From the NCBI GenBank assembly GCA_026929865.2, contig CM049408.1, positions 744,001 to 808,000 on the forward strand: a stretch of DNA of 64,000 bases, in the 5' to 3' direction. A program made the position numbers and the translations under genes. The DNA is from Hyperoplus lanceolatus (Eukaryota; Chordata; Actinopteri; Uranoscopiformes; Ammodytidae). Shown here piece after piece: positions 22,522 to 33,642 of this stretch (position 1 is the first letter of the stretch; every line of letters starts with the position of its first letter). A model generated the notes under the pieces. The model made no database searches, had not been told where the DNA came from, and saw only the letters and a list, made by a program, of their open reading frames with translations.

Positions 22522-22912
22522 TTTAAAGGTTCAGTAAGCGGAATGATCAGTTTAACTAACTTCCTGTCAGTGACTGCAGTTAGCAGTCCCCTCCCTCGTC
22601 CCTACGTCACCACATTAATGCACTGCGGTCTTCAAGCAGCGCGTTATCTAGCATCATCTCAGATCCATAAGTGTGATAAAACATGATAAAAACCATCAAA
22701 ACAGACATTGGGAAGGATTTTTACCTGCTCCGCCTTTGTAGGCACATACACATTCACCCATATGTTGCTCTGCATGTGCACCGGCAGTGAGACAGGTGCT
22801 GGTTTGAAGCGTTCTCTCTTCTGATTGGTTATCAGTAGTGGGATCCCCGTAAAGTATATTTGCTGATTAGACACTTATATTAACATAAATAAATTGCTTA
22901 CTTCACCTTTAA
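22522..22912. mobile_element. MITE in alkbh1 intron
   Basis: Left end tttaaaggttcagtaagcgg and right end gcttacttcacctttaac are inverted with a few mismatches; about 390 bp. No coding frame. Confidence 0.65.
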
Positions 22913-23838
22913 CTGCGGTTGTATTTTAACCTAGATGACCGCAAGAGGCGGTGCACTTGATACAATATATTCATACCGCGCATGCGCAGTTTCGTGTACC
23001 TTTGCTAACAAGGTTACCTGTGTATATAAGTGTATATAAGCCCTAAGAGCCCGCACTGGGCACAGCAGCTCAGAGCTCAGCATCTGAATGGGCTGGTTAA
23101 CATTAGTCCACAGGATGACATCTGAGTTCCACCTCAGGCATGTTACGCTTAAGGATATGGCATGAAACTTCCCTATCCTGCTTCGCAGGGTTAGGGTAGG
23201 TAATGGCAAGTAAGAACACAGCCTCCATGGATTTCATGATAAGGCCTCCAGCACCAGTTGCTGGTCCCATGCTGAAGCCCAAAGGTTCCTAAAGGAACAG
23301 AGCTTGACATGGCGATGCCAGCTGCCCTCATCAGCTGAGCCTTCCCACGCCACCGTCTCCCACAAGACACGCTCCAGCCGGGCACAAGGCCTGATGAGCG
23401 GCCTCTTTTTCTTTAACTTCCCCAGCTGCCTTCAACCCATCATTGGCTATTGTCTGGGCATAGATAGTTATTTTATGTTGTTCATTAGGTGTAAATATAA
23501 GAGCTGACTTGTTTCCTGATTTAGAATAATTCTGACTTGCTTATACTTGTGAATAAACCCTTCCTTTTTGATTTTAAGAAGCAGTGTGTGATATGTTTGT
23601 CTTGTATTTCATGTAATTGCTGGTAAATAAGGTCCATGCACAAATTAATTCCTTTATAATATTAAATATACATTGTAACCAACTTTGACCTTTTTAAGAG
23701 GTAAATAATTTCTACATTGAGACTGTTTTTCTGATTTGGTAAAAGTTCCCTTTTTTAAAGGGTTGGTGCCTCAGGTATTAACACGTAATTTGATTATCTA
23801 GACTAATTTAATTGACAATTAATCAGGGGTTGACATTA
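22913..23838. repeat. Possible solo LTR or unclassified repeat
   Basis: Contains tandem TATA-like words (gtatataagtgtatataag near 23023), followed about 500 bp later by a polyadenylation-type word (gaataaaccc near 23551), an arrangement seen in LTRs. Neither LTR boundaries nor a target-site duplication could be fixed, and no internal retroelement genes are near. Tentative. Confidence 0.3.
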
Positions 23839-24606
23839 AAGGCTCATTCATGCTCCAATTCCGTGCGTAAATAGAGATGTACGTTTACAACGTTATATCC
23901 GTCATTGCCCTCATACTTCCATGCGTCCTTTATGTTGGAATGGACATTGATCAAATCAACCACTAGTGGGCAGCAGCGCCGCTCAAATAGGAAGAAGAAG
24001 AGTCAAACAGTGAATTAACTGGAAGAAATATTTTATAATATATCCATGGAAGAAACAGCTTTAGCGATATAGGCTACTACCGTAGCGATGGAAGAGGCTA
24101 AACTAGAGGCTGTATTATAGACAGTGGGGGTCTGTGAGGACATTAATCACGACATGTCAAACCAACTAGTCTCGCACGGACCTCCGGCACTTCTCTATTG
24201 CTGCCGTCAGCCTGCCGTCTGGCTGACATTCTTCCCCGTGCGATCCCCGCTGAAGCTCCTCTGTCGTAGTTGTATGTCCCTGTGCCCCGGCCGTGTAACT
24301 TCATAGATAGATAAATGTGTAGGTAATTTCGTACCAACTCACAAAAACCTCTCCTCAAAATTTAAGACATTTATTATTTGTCTTTCGTATGTGTTTGTAA
24401 ACAAATGTACAGTAAGTGAAAATTAACTGTTGGCTATATGCGCCCCCACGTGATCTTCGGTAGTAATGCTCCGTTCTGTCCGTGTGGTACGCATCCGCAA
24501 GCTTGCAGGATACGTGCAGAAATACTGACGTAATGTAGACAGAGTACGGACAGAAGGCTCCGTCTGTCTCCGTATGCGTATCAAACGTAGAGCATAAATG
24601 AGCCTT
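23839..24606. mobile_element. MITE with 'AAGGCTCATT' inverted ends
   Basis: Left aaggctcattcatgctcc and right gagcataaatgagcctt are inverted; about 770 bp. The interior has short frames of no known domain and a second partly inverted motif (cgtacgtttac/...). Superfamily not assigned. Confidence 0.65.
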
Positions 24607-24763
24607 AAAGGCCTACTTCACCGGTTGGAATATGAAGGTGTATTGAACTCGGAGATCCTATGAAGTATAAATGTGCAAAAAAAAATTCATCCTAGCCTGA
24701 GAAAAGGCAGAAAGAGTGTTTTATGGTCTCACTGTCTAACCCTACATTTCTCTTTCTGTGATG

Positions 24764-25351
24764 TCACATTTCTCTTTCTGTGATGTCAGCCACACTGTCA
24801 ATCCTGTTAAAACTAACAAAATTGTCCTCGTTCTTAAACACGGACCAGTCTGTGCTTTCGAAGCACGCCTTTAATTCTTCACATGCCTCCGTAGACCACA
24901 CACAAACTGATTTGGTGGATGAGGGTTTTTTTCGAGCCTGTGTGGTGTACTTGGTTGAAAGCAGCACTAGGTTATGGTCAGAGCTGCCAAGTGGTGGCAG
25001 AGCGGTGGAAGTGTAACTATCTTTGATGTTGGCATAAAACAAATGGATAGTCCTGTGATTCCTTGTTGGACATGTAACAAACTGCTTGAAGGATGGCAGT
25101 GAGGAGGAGAGGGTGCAGTGGTTAAAATCACCATTTATAATAATGAGAGCAGCTGGAGTGTGACTTAAGAGACTATGAGCAGCTCTGGCTATAGTGTCAT
25201 TTTCCAGTTTTGCATTTGCAGATGGTGGGATGTATACAACCAGAACAATGACATTGGAAAATTTGCGAGAAAGATAGTAGGGCCTGCAACTCACCGCCAG
25301 TAATTCAATGTTCTTGTCGCACACTCTCTCCTTAATTGTGATGTGGCCAGA
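24764..25351 (-). pseudogene. LINE A, second half of the endonuclease domain
   Basis: Minus-strand frame of 186 residues: CDKNIELLAVSCRPYYL, SNVIVLVVYIPPSANAKL, IINGDFNHC and LGSSDHNLVLLSTKY. GDFN and SDH are catalytic motifs of the endonuclease/exonuclease/phosphatase fold of non-LTR retrotransposons. It continues the endonuclease begun at 27510-27030; LINE B has inserted between NEEW and SGHITIKERVC. No RT of LINE A follows before 24764, so this copy is truncated. Confidence 0.75.
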
Positions 25352-27027
25352 GTTTTTTATTTATTTATTTACACACACTCAACACACTCAACAAATACAT
25401 TAACACATGTAAAGATTAAAAGAGTATGTGCTGGAGAGGTCAGAAACCCGAATGGGCTTATCGAGTGACCTCTCCAGGTTACATATAAAAAAAAAAAAAA
25501 AAATATATATAAAAAAAAAATATATATATATAAAAAGAAAACAATTACCAAAACCAAGCAAACAAAACAAAAACAAAAAACATCAAGACCCACAAACAAT
25601 CACAAACCAATAAACTGCATCTAAATAAAAAGAAAAGAAAACTCAAAAGAAAAAAAACAACAAACAAAAATAAGACAATCATTCAAAAGCCACTCGACTG
25701 CACTATCCCTCCAGCAATTGTTCTTTTAACTTCTTCCTGTATACAGGCAAAGAGGATGAGCTGAACACCAGGTGCGAATAGCGATTCCATAGCGAAACAC
25801 CTCTGCACTTCACAAAGTTCTGTCCTCTGGTGGTATGAGAAAAAGGAACGTGCAGCATGTCTCTTTGTCTGGTTAACATAGAGTGAGATTTCACATTGCT
25901 CGGGAAATATAATTGGAAGTGTTCTGGTAGGGTATGACCTTGAAATTTGACTTTATAGACAAAAATACACGTTTGCAAGATATTTATATTATAAACGGTT
26001 AGTATTTTAAGTTTAAAGAATAAAGGAAAGGATGGATCTCTGGGCTTCGAATTTGTAGCTGTTCTAATGAATCGTTTTTGAATTATGTGGAGTTTTTGTA
26101 AATGTGTAGGATAGGTACTAGCCCATACAATATTACAATAACTGAGATATGGATAAACTAGGCTATAATATAATGTTAATAAACAGGATCTATTTAGAAA
26201 TTGGCTGATTTTTCTGATGATTCCCACTGATTTTGAGATTTTTTTGGACACATATTCAATTTGTTCTTTCCAACAACATTTTTCATCAACAATTACCCCC
26301 AAGAAACGAGTAGAACAAACTCTTTTGACGAAATTGCCTTCAATGGCAAGCTTGGCTTCATTTATATCATAATTTTTCCTTCCAGAAAGAATTAGATTGG
26401 TGTCATCTGCAAATAAAATTGGAAATAAGGAGCTCGGTACAGAAGCAAGATCGTTAATATAAATCAAAAATAAAAGTGCACCAAGAATAGAACCTTGTGC
26501 CACTCCACAAGATAATACTTCTCTTTCAGAATCATAGTTGTTCACATGGACAAATTGCTGTCTGCCAACAACATAACTTTTTAACCAGTTGAAGACATTT
26601 CCTTGCAGACCATATCTAGACAGTTTGGACAGTAATATATTATGGTCTACTGTATCGAACGCTTTCGAAAGATCAAGAAAGATTCCTACAGCAAAGTCGT
26701 TATTGTCTAATGCAGTGACGATTTTGTCAAAAAGTTCAATCAAAGCCATGAATGCAGAGTGATTTTTTCGGAATCCATATTGATGTTTGTATAATATTTT
26801 ATTGGAATTGACATGTTTCAAAATTCTTGTATAGACCAGTTTCTCAAGAATCTTTGAGAAACATGGTAAAATTGAGATAGGGCGGTAGTTACTAAAAACA
26901 CTTGGATCATCTGATTTGTAGATTGGAATGACTTTAGCAACCTTTAGGTCACTGGGAACAACACCGGATTCTAGAGAAATTGAAAATATATAAGTTAATG
27001 GGTCAATGACAGAGGACACCACTCTTC
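25352..27027 (-). mobile_element. LINE B, 5'-truncated, nested in LINE A
   Basis: 5'-truncated non-LTR retrotransposon with its reverse transcriptase frame (27022-25703) and a 3' end in TAAA-type short repeats at about 25352-25370. A/T-rich untranslated sequence with two poly-A-like runs precedes the tail. It separates the two halves of LINE A's endonuclease. The RT motifs fit the Jockey/CR1-group LINEs rather than L1. Confidence 0.78.
25703..27022 (-). pseudogene. LINE reverse transcriptase (Jockey/CR1 group), 439 aa
   Basis: Open frame with RT motifs in order: YRPISILP (about 46-53), LDLSKAFDTVDH (116-127), GVAQGSILGALLF (173-185) and the catalytic FADD in PILFADDTNL (201-210). The C-terminal region ends KLKEQLLEG. 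After about residue 228 the text jumps from the post-FADD helix (EAKLAIEGN) directly to RVCSTRFLGVIVDE, so a block of thumb-proximal sequence seems deleted in frame. The 5' part of the ORF (endonuclease) is missing. It is therefore an inactive but long-open copy. Confidence 0.8.
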
Positions 27028-27850
27028 ATTCGCATACAGGCAGACTCCGCCTCCCGTCCGCATGCCTGTCATGCCGTGATCCCTGTCCTGTCGGATCATT
27101 GTGAAGCCATCCATGTCCGTGTATGCCATAGGAATTATGTTATTAAGCCAAGACTCCGTAAAACAAAGCATGCTGCTTTGCCGAAACAGCCGATTGTATT
27201 TCAGAAGCCCTGCGAGTTCTTCAACTTTGTTCGCTAGGGAGCGAACATTACCCATTATCACCGATGGTAGAACAGGCTTAAATTTCCTCAACCTGTTTCT
27301 CACCAGCATGCCGCTCTTTCGGTCTCTTTTTCTCCGCTTGAGCTCTGGGGGTAGATCCAGGGGAGGGGGGGGTACAGATCGCATCCCGAATGCTGCGTAG
27401 TTCATCCTGGCTGTATGTGTACGTGGACGCGGCCGGAGCAGCCACCCCCTGGGCTCGCACAGCCACACAAACAAATTCCGTCCACAGGAAAAACCACAAG
27501 AACACTCCAAGCGCGCAAACTTTTTGACCTAACATTTTACTAATTGGAAGTTCACCACACATCTACCACTGTGACAGCTTAAAACAGTTCAGTAAAACAA
27601 GAAACGAGGACCATAAAAACAGAGCCAGGTAGCGAGTCGCCGACAGGACAGGCGCCTCTCGAGTCACCAGACTGACCCGCAACTCTGGTCACAATCCCTT
27701 GTTCCAAAATCCAACAAAAACACTGTAAGCTACTTGCATTTAGCAGCGTTACCCGTGAAAGCAAGAAGATTAAAAGGAACAAATCCGCTGTTGACACTGG
27801 AAAATATAGCCTTCCGGTGTCACGTAGGGTCACAGGTGACTTTGTTGGTA
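27028..27850 (-). pseudogene. LINE A, 5' region and first half of endonuclease
   Basis: Minus-strand frame at 27510-27028 encodes a basic proline-rich leader (PPPLDLPPELKRRKRDRK). The endonuclease start follows: NVRSLANKVEELAGLL, MLCFTESWLNN and GGGVCLYANEEW. TESW carries the catalytic Glu. The upstream part to about 27850 has no clear coding match and is probably the element's 5' UTR. The frame is broken by LINE B at about 27027. Confidence 0.7.
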
Positions 27851-27944
27851 TAGGTACTTGAAACTCAGCTTGTACCTCTGGCGGTAAGTAAGGATAAAAT
27901 GAAACCTTCATTATTTCCTCTCAGCAATGTTTCTCCCCTCTCAC

Positions 27945-28138
27945 CTCAGTGAGAGCAGTGGCTTGCTGTGATCTAGTTCTGATTCGTCCACATGGATTCC
28001 CAGGGATGAATCAGGTCTGTAGTAGTTGAGGATTCCAGCCTCTGCATTGAAGCCAGGGAAGCCACAGGCGGCTGTTATACGGAGGGACAGCAGGTACAGA
28101 TCAGCTGGCAGAGGAGTGTGATGGTCGGCAGAGTAGGT
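27945..28138 (-). CDS. alkbh1: alkbh1 exon (Fe-binding HxD motif)
   Basis: 194-bp exon with acceptor ccattcacag and donor ctgag|gtgaga. It encodes TYSADHHTPLPADLYLL, then ACGFPGFNAEAGILNYY and SLGIHVDESELDHSKPLLSL. GIHVD supplies His and Asp of the 2-His-1-carboxylate iron facial triad, and ILNYY lies in the 2-oxoglutarate pocket region by family knowledge. The last two bases (AG) join the first base of the next exon to give Ser, restoring [11 protein letters not shown]. No disruption is seen. Confidence 0.93.
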
Positions 28139-28516
28139 CTGTGAATGGAACCACAAAGGAGACATTTGGACTGTTAAACATGAAAGCAACGGAAAGGGAT
28201 CTCTGGTTATCAGTGGTGGAAATGGGGGGTCGGGCAACGCATGGGACACTGTTCCCAGAAGTAAAGTTGGGAGGGAACGGCATTACCCGCTCAGACTTTG
28301 AAAATCTATGCAGTTGTTTATATGTAGTCGGGGGAAATCTCACAGCCTGCTTTGTTGCACTGTTTTTAAAGAGAGCTAGTTTTTCCGAAAGAACCTGAAC
28401 GAATCCCGAATCTGCAGTGTGCCCAGTCTCTGCTTTTTCTTTTTCAGGCTATGTCAATTGCCTGATATGCATAACCTCCCTGGGATTTCAGGCCGTGGTG
28501 GAAACACAGACAACAT
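28139..28516. other. alkbh1 intron, nothing recognised
   Basis: About 380 bp next to the acceptor of the HxD exon; no repeat ends or coding similarity noticed. Confidence 0.5.
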
Positions 28517-28517
28517 A

Positions 28518-30034
28518 CAGTGGAGGAAATAAGTATTTGATCCCTCACTGATTTTTTAAGTTTGTCCACTTACAATGAAATTAAATCATTTTAATGCTAG
28601 GTTTATTTTAACAGTGATAGACAGAATATCAAAAAGAAAATCCAGAAAATCACATAAAAAAAGATAACATTTATTTTGAATTTCATTGAGTGAAATAAGT
28701 ATTTGATCCCCTAACAAAACATTGCTTAGTACTTGGTGGAGAAACCCTTGTTGGCAAGTACAGAGGTCAGAAGTGTCTTGTAGTTGATGACCAGGTTTGC
28801 ACACATCTCAGGAGGATATTTGGACCACTCCTCTTTGCAGATCCTCTCCTAATCTTTAAGGCTGTCGCTTGATCTTCGGTTCCCTCCACAGATCTATTGG
28901 ATTAAGGTCCGGAGACTGGCTATGCTACTCCATGACCTTAATTTGCTTCTTCTTGAGCCACTCCTTTGTTGCCTTTGCTGTATTTTTAGGGTCATTGACG
29001 ACGTGCTGGAAGACCCATCCACGACCCATTTTTACGGACCTGGCTGAGAGAAAGAGGTTGTCAACCAGTATTTCATGGTACAAGGCCCCATCCATAGTTC
29101 CCTCGATGCAGTGAAGTACTTAGAAGAGAAACACCCCCAAAGCATAATGCTTCAACCTCCCTGCTTGACTGTGGGGATGGTGTTCTTGGGGTCATAGTCA
29201 GAATTCCTCTTCCTCCAAGCATGGCGAGTCACTATGATACTAAAGAACTTGATTTTGTTCTAACTTGACCACATCACCTTCTCCCAAGCATTCTCTGAGT
29301 CGTTCAGGTGTCCATTGGCAAACTTCAGACGGTTCTGTACATGTCCCTTCTTGAGCAGGGGGACCTTACGGGCACTACAGGATTTCAATCCATTGCGGCA
29401 TAGTGTGTTACCAATGGTTTTGTTGGTGACTGTGGTCCCAGCTGCCTTGGGATCATAAACAAGCTCTTCCCATGTAGAACTGGGCTGATCCCTCACCTTT
29501 CTCATGATCATTGATACCCCACAAGGTGAGATCTTGCGTGGAGCCCCAGACCGAGGGAGATTGATGGTCATTTTGGATTTCTTTCGAATAATCGCACCAA
29601 CAGTTGTCTCCTTCTCACCCAGCTTCTCGCCAATGGTCTTGTAGTCTATTCCGGCCTTGTGCAGGTCTACAATCTTGTCCCTGATGTCCTTAGACTTAGT
29701 CCTTTGGTCTTGCCCATGATGGAGATGTTGGAGTTTGATTTATTGACTCTGTGGACAGGTGTCTTTTATACAGGTAACAAGTTGAGACAGGTGTGTTTTA
29801 TACAGGAAACTAGTTGAGATTAGGAATACTTTTTTAAAGCACGTGGATTAATCTGTAGGAGCCAGAATTCTTTATGGTTGGTAGGGGATCAAATATGTAT
29901 TTCACTCAATGAAATGCAAAATAATTTTTATCTTTTTTTAATGTGATGTTCTGGATTTTATAGACCGCTCATTTCTTTGAAAGTGGGCAAACTTACAAAA
30001 TCGGTGAGGGATCAAATACTTATTTCCTCCACTG
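28518..30034 (-). mobile_element. Full-length decayed Tc1-like element
   Basis: Ends cagtggaggaaataagtatt and its inverse (aaatacttatttcctccactg) enclose about 1.5 kb, the usual Tc1 size. A transposase lies on the minus strand. This copy has the normal layout (one gene, not a palindrome), unlike three other Tc1-type copies in the window. Confidence 0.85.
29260..29728 (-). pseudogene. Tc1-like transposase, 5' part, frameshifted
   Basis: Start MGKTKG at about 29728, followed by a small indel. The main frame then carries the second helix-turn-helix and linker ([55 protein letters not shown]). It runs into [10 protein letters not shown] and a stop where the family has WSDE, i.e. just at the first catalytic Asp. 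Downstream catalytic sequence to about 28700 is further degraded. Confidence 0.78.
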
Positions 30035-30040
30035 AAGGTG

Positions 30041-30646
30041 CTGTGTCTTAATTCAGGGGTTGCATCCTTCTAAGGACGCGGTCTATGAAGGCAACGCCTT
30101 CATAGACCGAGGCAACGCCTTCATAGACCGTGAAGGCCGAACGAGCGTTGTTAAATGAGACGGTCTCCGCAGGTCTCCGTAGACTCTAGCATTTCCGGTT
30201 TGCGTAAAAAGCCGTTACCTTGCGGGATGACTCGCCGCTCCTGTGCTGCCTAGCAACCCTGATTGCTTCCAACGGAGACAGCCTTGTCAACGGAGGAAAA
30301 AATTAAAATAAGTTGCCTACCAGACGAAAAGAAAAAAAAGTACAAGAAGAAAGAAAAGACAAGAAAAAAAGAAAGGAAGATAAAAAAAGATAGACCAACA
30401 CGTTGCCGTTTTGTTATGTTTTATTTCATTTTATGCCATCTCTGAAAAAAACGCAATGAATCTTGGGATACGTTGGGCCGCGTAGGATCCATCCGTTGGA
30501 CCCTTCAGATCCGTGAAACGAAGGCTGCATTTCTCGGCCGCATATGAAGGAGCCTTCGAAATGGGACAAGCCTTGACGCGCTGCTATGACGCAATCGGTC
30601 TCCAAATGCAGCCTTCGAAGGCTGCGACCCCTGAATTGAGACACAG
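30041..30646. mobile_element. MITE, 'CTGTGTCTCAATTCAGGGG' termini, copy 1
   Basis: Left ctgtgtcttaattcaggggt and right acccctgaattgagacacag are inverted. The left side contains a 20-bp tandem (caacgccttcatagaccg type). An A/G-rich interior gives Lys-rich frames without meaning. A second copy is at 54330-54821. Confidence 0.8.
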
Positions 30647-30680
30647 CTAGGGCCACAGGAACCTTTAAGTTCCTGGAAGA

Positions 30681-30871
30681 CGGGGGCGCCTTTAGCTCAG
30701 TTGGTAAGGCGTCCCCCTCCCGGGCCAGGCCCAGCAGCAGACCCGGGTTCGATTCCCACCCGCGGTCGTTCTCTGCATGTCACTCCACTCTCTGCCCCAT
30801 TTCACCTCTGTCTCTCAGCACTATCAATAAAGCATAAAAATGCCCAAAAAATATCTTAAAAAAAAAAAAAA
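30681..30871 (+). mobile_element. tRNA-derived SINE with target-site duplication
   Basis: The head has RNA polymerase III A-box tagctcagttgg and B-box ggttcgattcc in a tRNA-like arrangement, followed by a body with tgcatgtcactcc and a tail caataaagcataaaaatgcc then poly-A. It is flanked by a perfect 14-bp duplication aagttcctggaaga (30667-30680 and 30872-30885). The tRNA-like head is not a functional tRNA gene because it has no matching acceptor stem closure and belongs to the SINE. Confidence 0.88.
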
Positions 30872-31015
30872 AAGTTCCTGGAAGAGGAGTTCCTGGAACC
30901 TTAAATTCCTCAGACTTTTGGTGGAAACGCGGCTTAAGTGCAAATTTCAGAGATAATCTTTCATAATTACTTAATCCGATCGCCTCCTTGCTACTTATTT
31001 GACACGGGCAGTGAG

Positions 31016-31939
31016 TTAAAGCGGCTACGAGTAACATTTAAATATCTTTTAAACAGCCTCATGTTTCCTCTGATAATCATAAATTACCTTTAACAGCAAA
31101 CGAGACCATCAGTGCAAAGAAAGACGTTTTTAAATAGTTTTTATTACTGCTTTTGGTCTGGTCGCACACCCAGTCCGATTTTCGGTTCGCTCGTGCAAGC
31201 TCTATGGCCATATATCCGTTTTGGTCGCAGATTTCAGTGTGGCGCAGCAACGTGAATTGAGAAGCCTATCCCTCCAGGTGAGGGAAGGGGAGCGGGAGCC
31301 TTGTTTGATACAGTTATTTGTCGTCATAATGACTGATAACGGGGCTGAACCATCAAAGAAAAAAAAGAAAATGCAATGAAGAAAAGCTAAAAGGGAGAGC
31401 GATATAGGCTACGGGGGGACGAGGGCGTTGCCAAGCAACGTGTTTACAATTTCACGAGAGCGAAGCTAGACTGCAGTGTTTACTCCTAAATGAATGAGCG
31501 GTTGGTACTAACACAAAGTTTGCTTTGCTTCACCATCATCAGATAACCATTATCTGAAATAGTCATTATTTACATCAACAACACAAACACATTACCTCAT
31601 CGTGATCCATACTAACTGCCGTCTATCGTTCATTCGCTTTCTGTGAGGACACGTCTTTCAGCTCCGTGAGAGAGAGTAGTTAGCAATCAGCATTGCAATC
31701 AGGTGTGTGTGGCAGTGACTGGCATTAGTTCATGCAGTGTCAAAACCACTCTCACGGAGCCGAAAAGAGTCCTCACACTTTCAACACACGGACATGCACT
31801 ATATTGCTCCCTTCTCAGTTCACACTCACGCGCCTGGCACGCGCTAGTAAACAGCTTTGCGACAGCGGGCGTCATAAAAATACTACCGCTTTTGTCCAAA
31901 GGGGACACCAACGTGCCATGTTACTCGTAGTGGTTTTAA
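31016..31939. mobile_element. TTAA-flanked MITE, copy 1 (left of exon)
   Basis: Begins TTAA+agcggctacgagtaac and ends gttactcgtagtggt+TTAA; both ends match in inverse. TTAA duplications suggest the piggyBac or Kolobok type (inference). The interior is inverted relative to copy 2 at 32798-33642 and similar over its length, with about 90 extra bp including an internal hairpin (ctctcacggagc / gctccgtgagag, 31660-31760). Confidence 0.82.
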
Positions 31940-32477
31940 CAGTAACGTAGAGCTGTATTGAGTTGCGGAAAAATTAGAGAACAGTGATTGAGTTTTACAT
32001 GATTGATAAATGAATAGCTTGTGTTCTTAAAATTGCGTATGCTAATTGTCAATGATACAAGCAACTGGGATTATTCTGAGGCAGAATTCAGCAGTCAGCA
32101 TACAGCGTGACATATGCACAGCGTAATATGACCTAGAAAAATGGCCATAAATATGGAATGAGATATAATAGCTGTTTGAGATGAGACGCTGATCTTTTTA
32201 GGATTAATCGTACAGCCCTGTGTGAAGGATGTTGCACAAGCTGCTTGAGGTCATGGACAGCCCTACACATGCTCTACACAGCCAAGCAATTTAACAGAGG
32301 TGACTCCTACAATCAGAAATAATGGACTATCCATATTGTTTAATTTTTTTATTATTATTGTGTGCTACTGAAACCATGCAATTTTCCTTCGGGGACAAAC
32401 AAGTTTCTATCTATTGTTATTAATAACTGTATTTAAAACTCAACCTCAATGCAACACAAGCTACAGTATCCTCTTAC

Positions 32478-32568
32478 CTTGGTATCCCAGTTGTAGTGAT
32501 AGCCCAGAGTGACCCAGCGCAGCCTCTCAAGCAGAGTCTTTGGTTCTCTCTTTCCAGAGGGGGCAGCA
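32478..32568 (-). CDS. alkbh1: alkbh1 exon (YHYNWD segment)
   Basis: 91-bp exon: one base completing a Ser codon, then 30 codons including [19 protein letters not shown], with donor accaag|gtaaga and acceptor ttccctccacag. The LRWVTxGYHYNWD segment is a hallmark of ALKBH1. The exon is bracketed by two inverted copies of a TTAA-flanked MITE (31016-31939 and 32798-33642), with about 540 and 230 bp of sequence between the exon and each copy. Confidence 0.92.
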
Positions 32569-32797
32569 CTGTGGAGGGAATTAAACAGCACAGCAAACTG
32601 CTACTTTCAGAATGGGATGTACATTGCCCATAAGTCAACTCAAGGTTGGAATATTTGTTAGTGGATTCAGTAGTGTTATGGTAGCTAGTCTCAAAAGAAA
32701 TGGGCTGCTGATGTGTGCTCATCTCCACATTAACCTTTATTTTAATTGTTAACTATTTGTCTTCAGAACCAGCTGATGCTGACTCAAGTGAAATCAC

Positions 32798-33642
32798 TTA
32801 AAGCCACTACGAGTAACATGGCACGTTGGCGTCCCCTTTGGACAAAAGCGGTAGTACGACGCCCGCTGTCGCAAAGCTGTTTACTAGCGCGTGCCAGGCA
32901 CGTGAGTGTGAACTGAGAAGGGAGCAATATAGTGCATGTCCGTGTGTTGAAAGTGTGAGGAATCTTTTCGGCTCTGTGAGAGCTGAAAGATTAGGCTACG
33001 TGTCCGACTCCTCACAGAAAGCGAATGAACGATAGACGGCAGTTAGTATGGATCACGATGAGGTAATGTGTTTGTGTTGTTGATGTAAATAATGACTATT
33101 TCAGATAACGGTTATCTGATGATGGTGAAGCAAAGCAAACTTTGTGTTAGTACCAACCGCTCATTCATTTAGGAGTAAACACTGCAGTCTAGTTTCGCTC
33201 TCGTGAAATTGTATGCACGTTGCTTGGCAACGCCCTCGTCCCCCCGTAGCCTATATCACTCTCCCTTTTAGCTTTTCTTCATTGCATTTTCTTTTTTTTC
33301 TTTGATGGTTCAGCCCCGTTATCAGTCATTATGACGACAAATAACTGTATCAAACAAGGCTCCCGCTCCCCTTCCCTCACCTGGAGGGATAGGCTTCTCA
33401 ATTCACGTTGCTGTGCCACACTGAAAGCTGCGACCAATACGGATATGTGACCATAGAGCTTGCACGAGCGAATCGAAAATCGGACTGGGTGTGCGACCAG
33501 ACCAAAAGCAGTAATAAAAACTATTTAAAAACGTCTTTCTTTGCACTGATGGTCTCGTTTGCTGTTAAAGGTAATTTATGATTATCAGAGGAAACATGAG
33601 GCTGTTTAAAAGATATTTAAATGTTACTCGTAGCCGCTTTAA
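32798..33642. mobile_element. TTAA-flanked MITE, copy 2 (right of exon)
   Basis: TTAA+agccactacgagtaacatg ... atgttactcgtagccgct+TTAA, in opposite orientation to the copy at 31016-31939. The pair brackets the 91-bp alkbh1 exon with about 860 bp between inner ends. No transposase. Confidence 0.83.

Noticed and set aside
22913..23600. Endogenous retrovirus
   Set aside because: Only LTR-like signals (TATA words, polyadenylation word) are present; no gag, pol or env sequence and no second LTR was found, so only a possible solo LTR is listed.
30684..30765. Stand-alone tRNA gene
   Set aside because: A- and B-boxes are present, but the sequence continues into a SINE body and poly-A with a target-site duplication.
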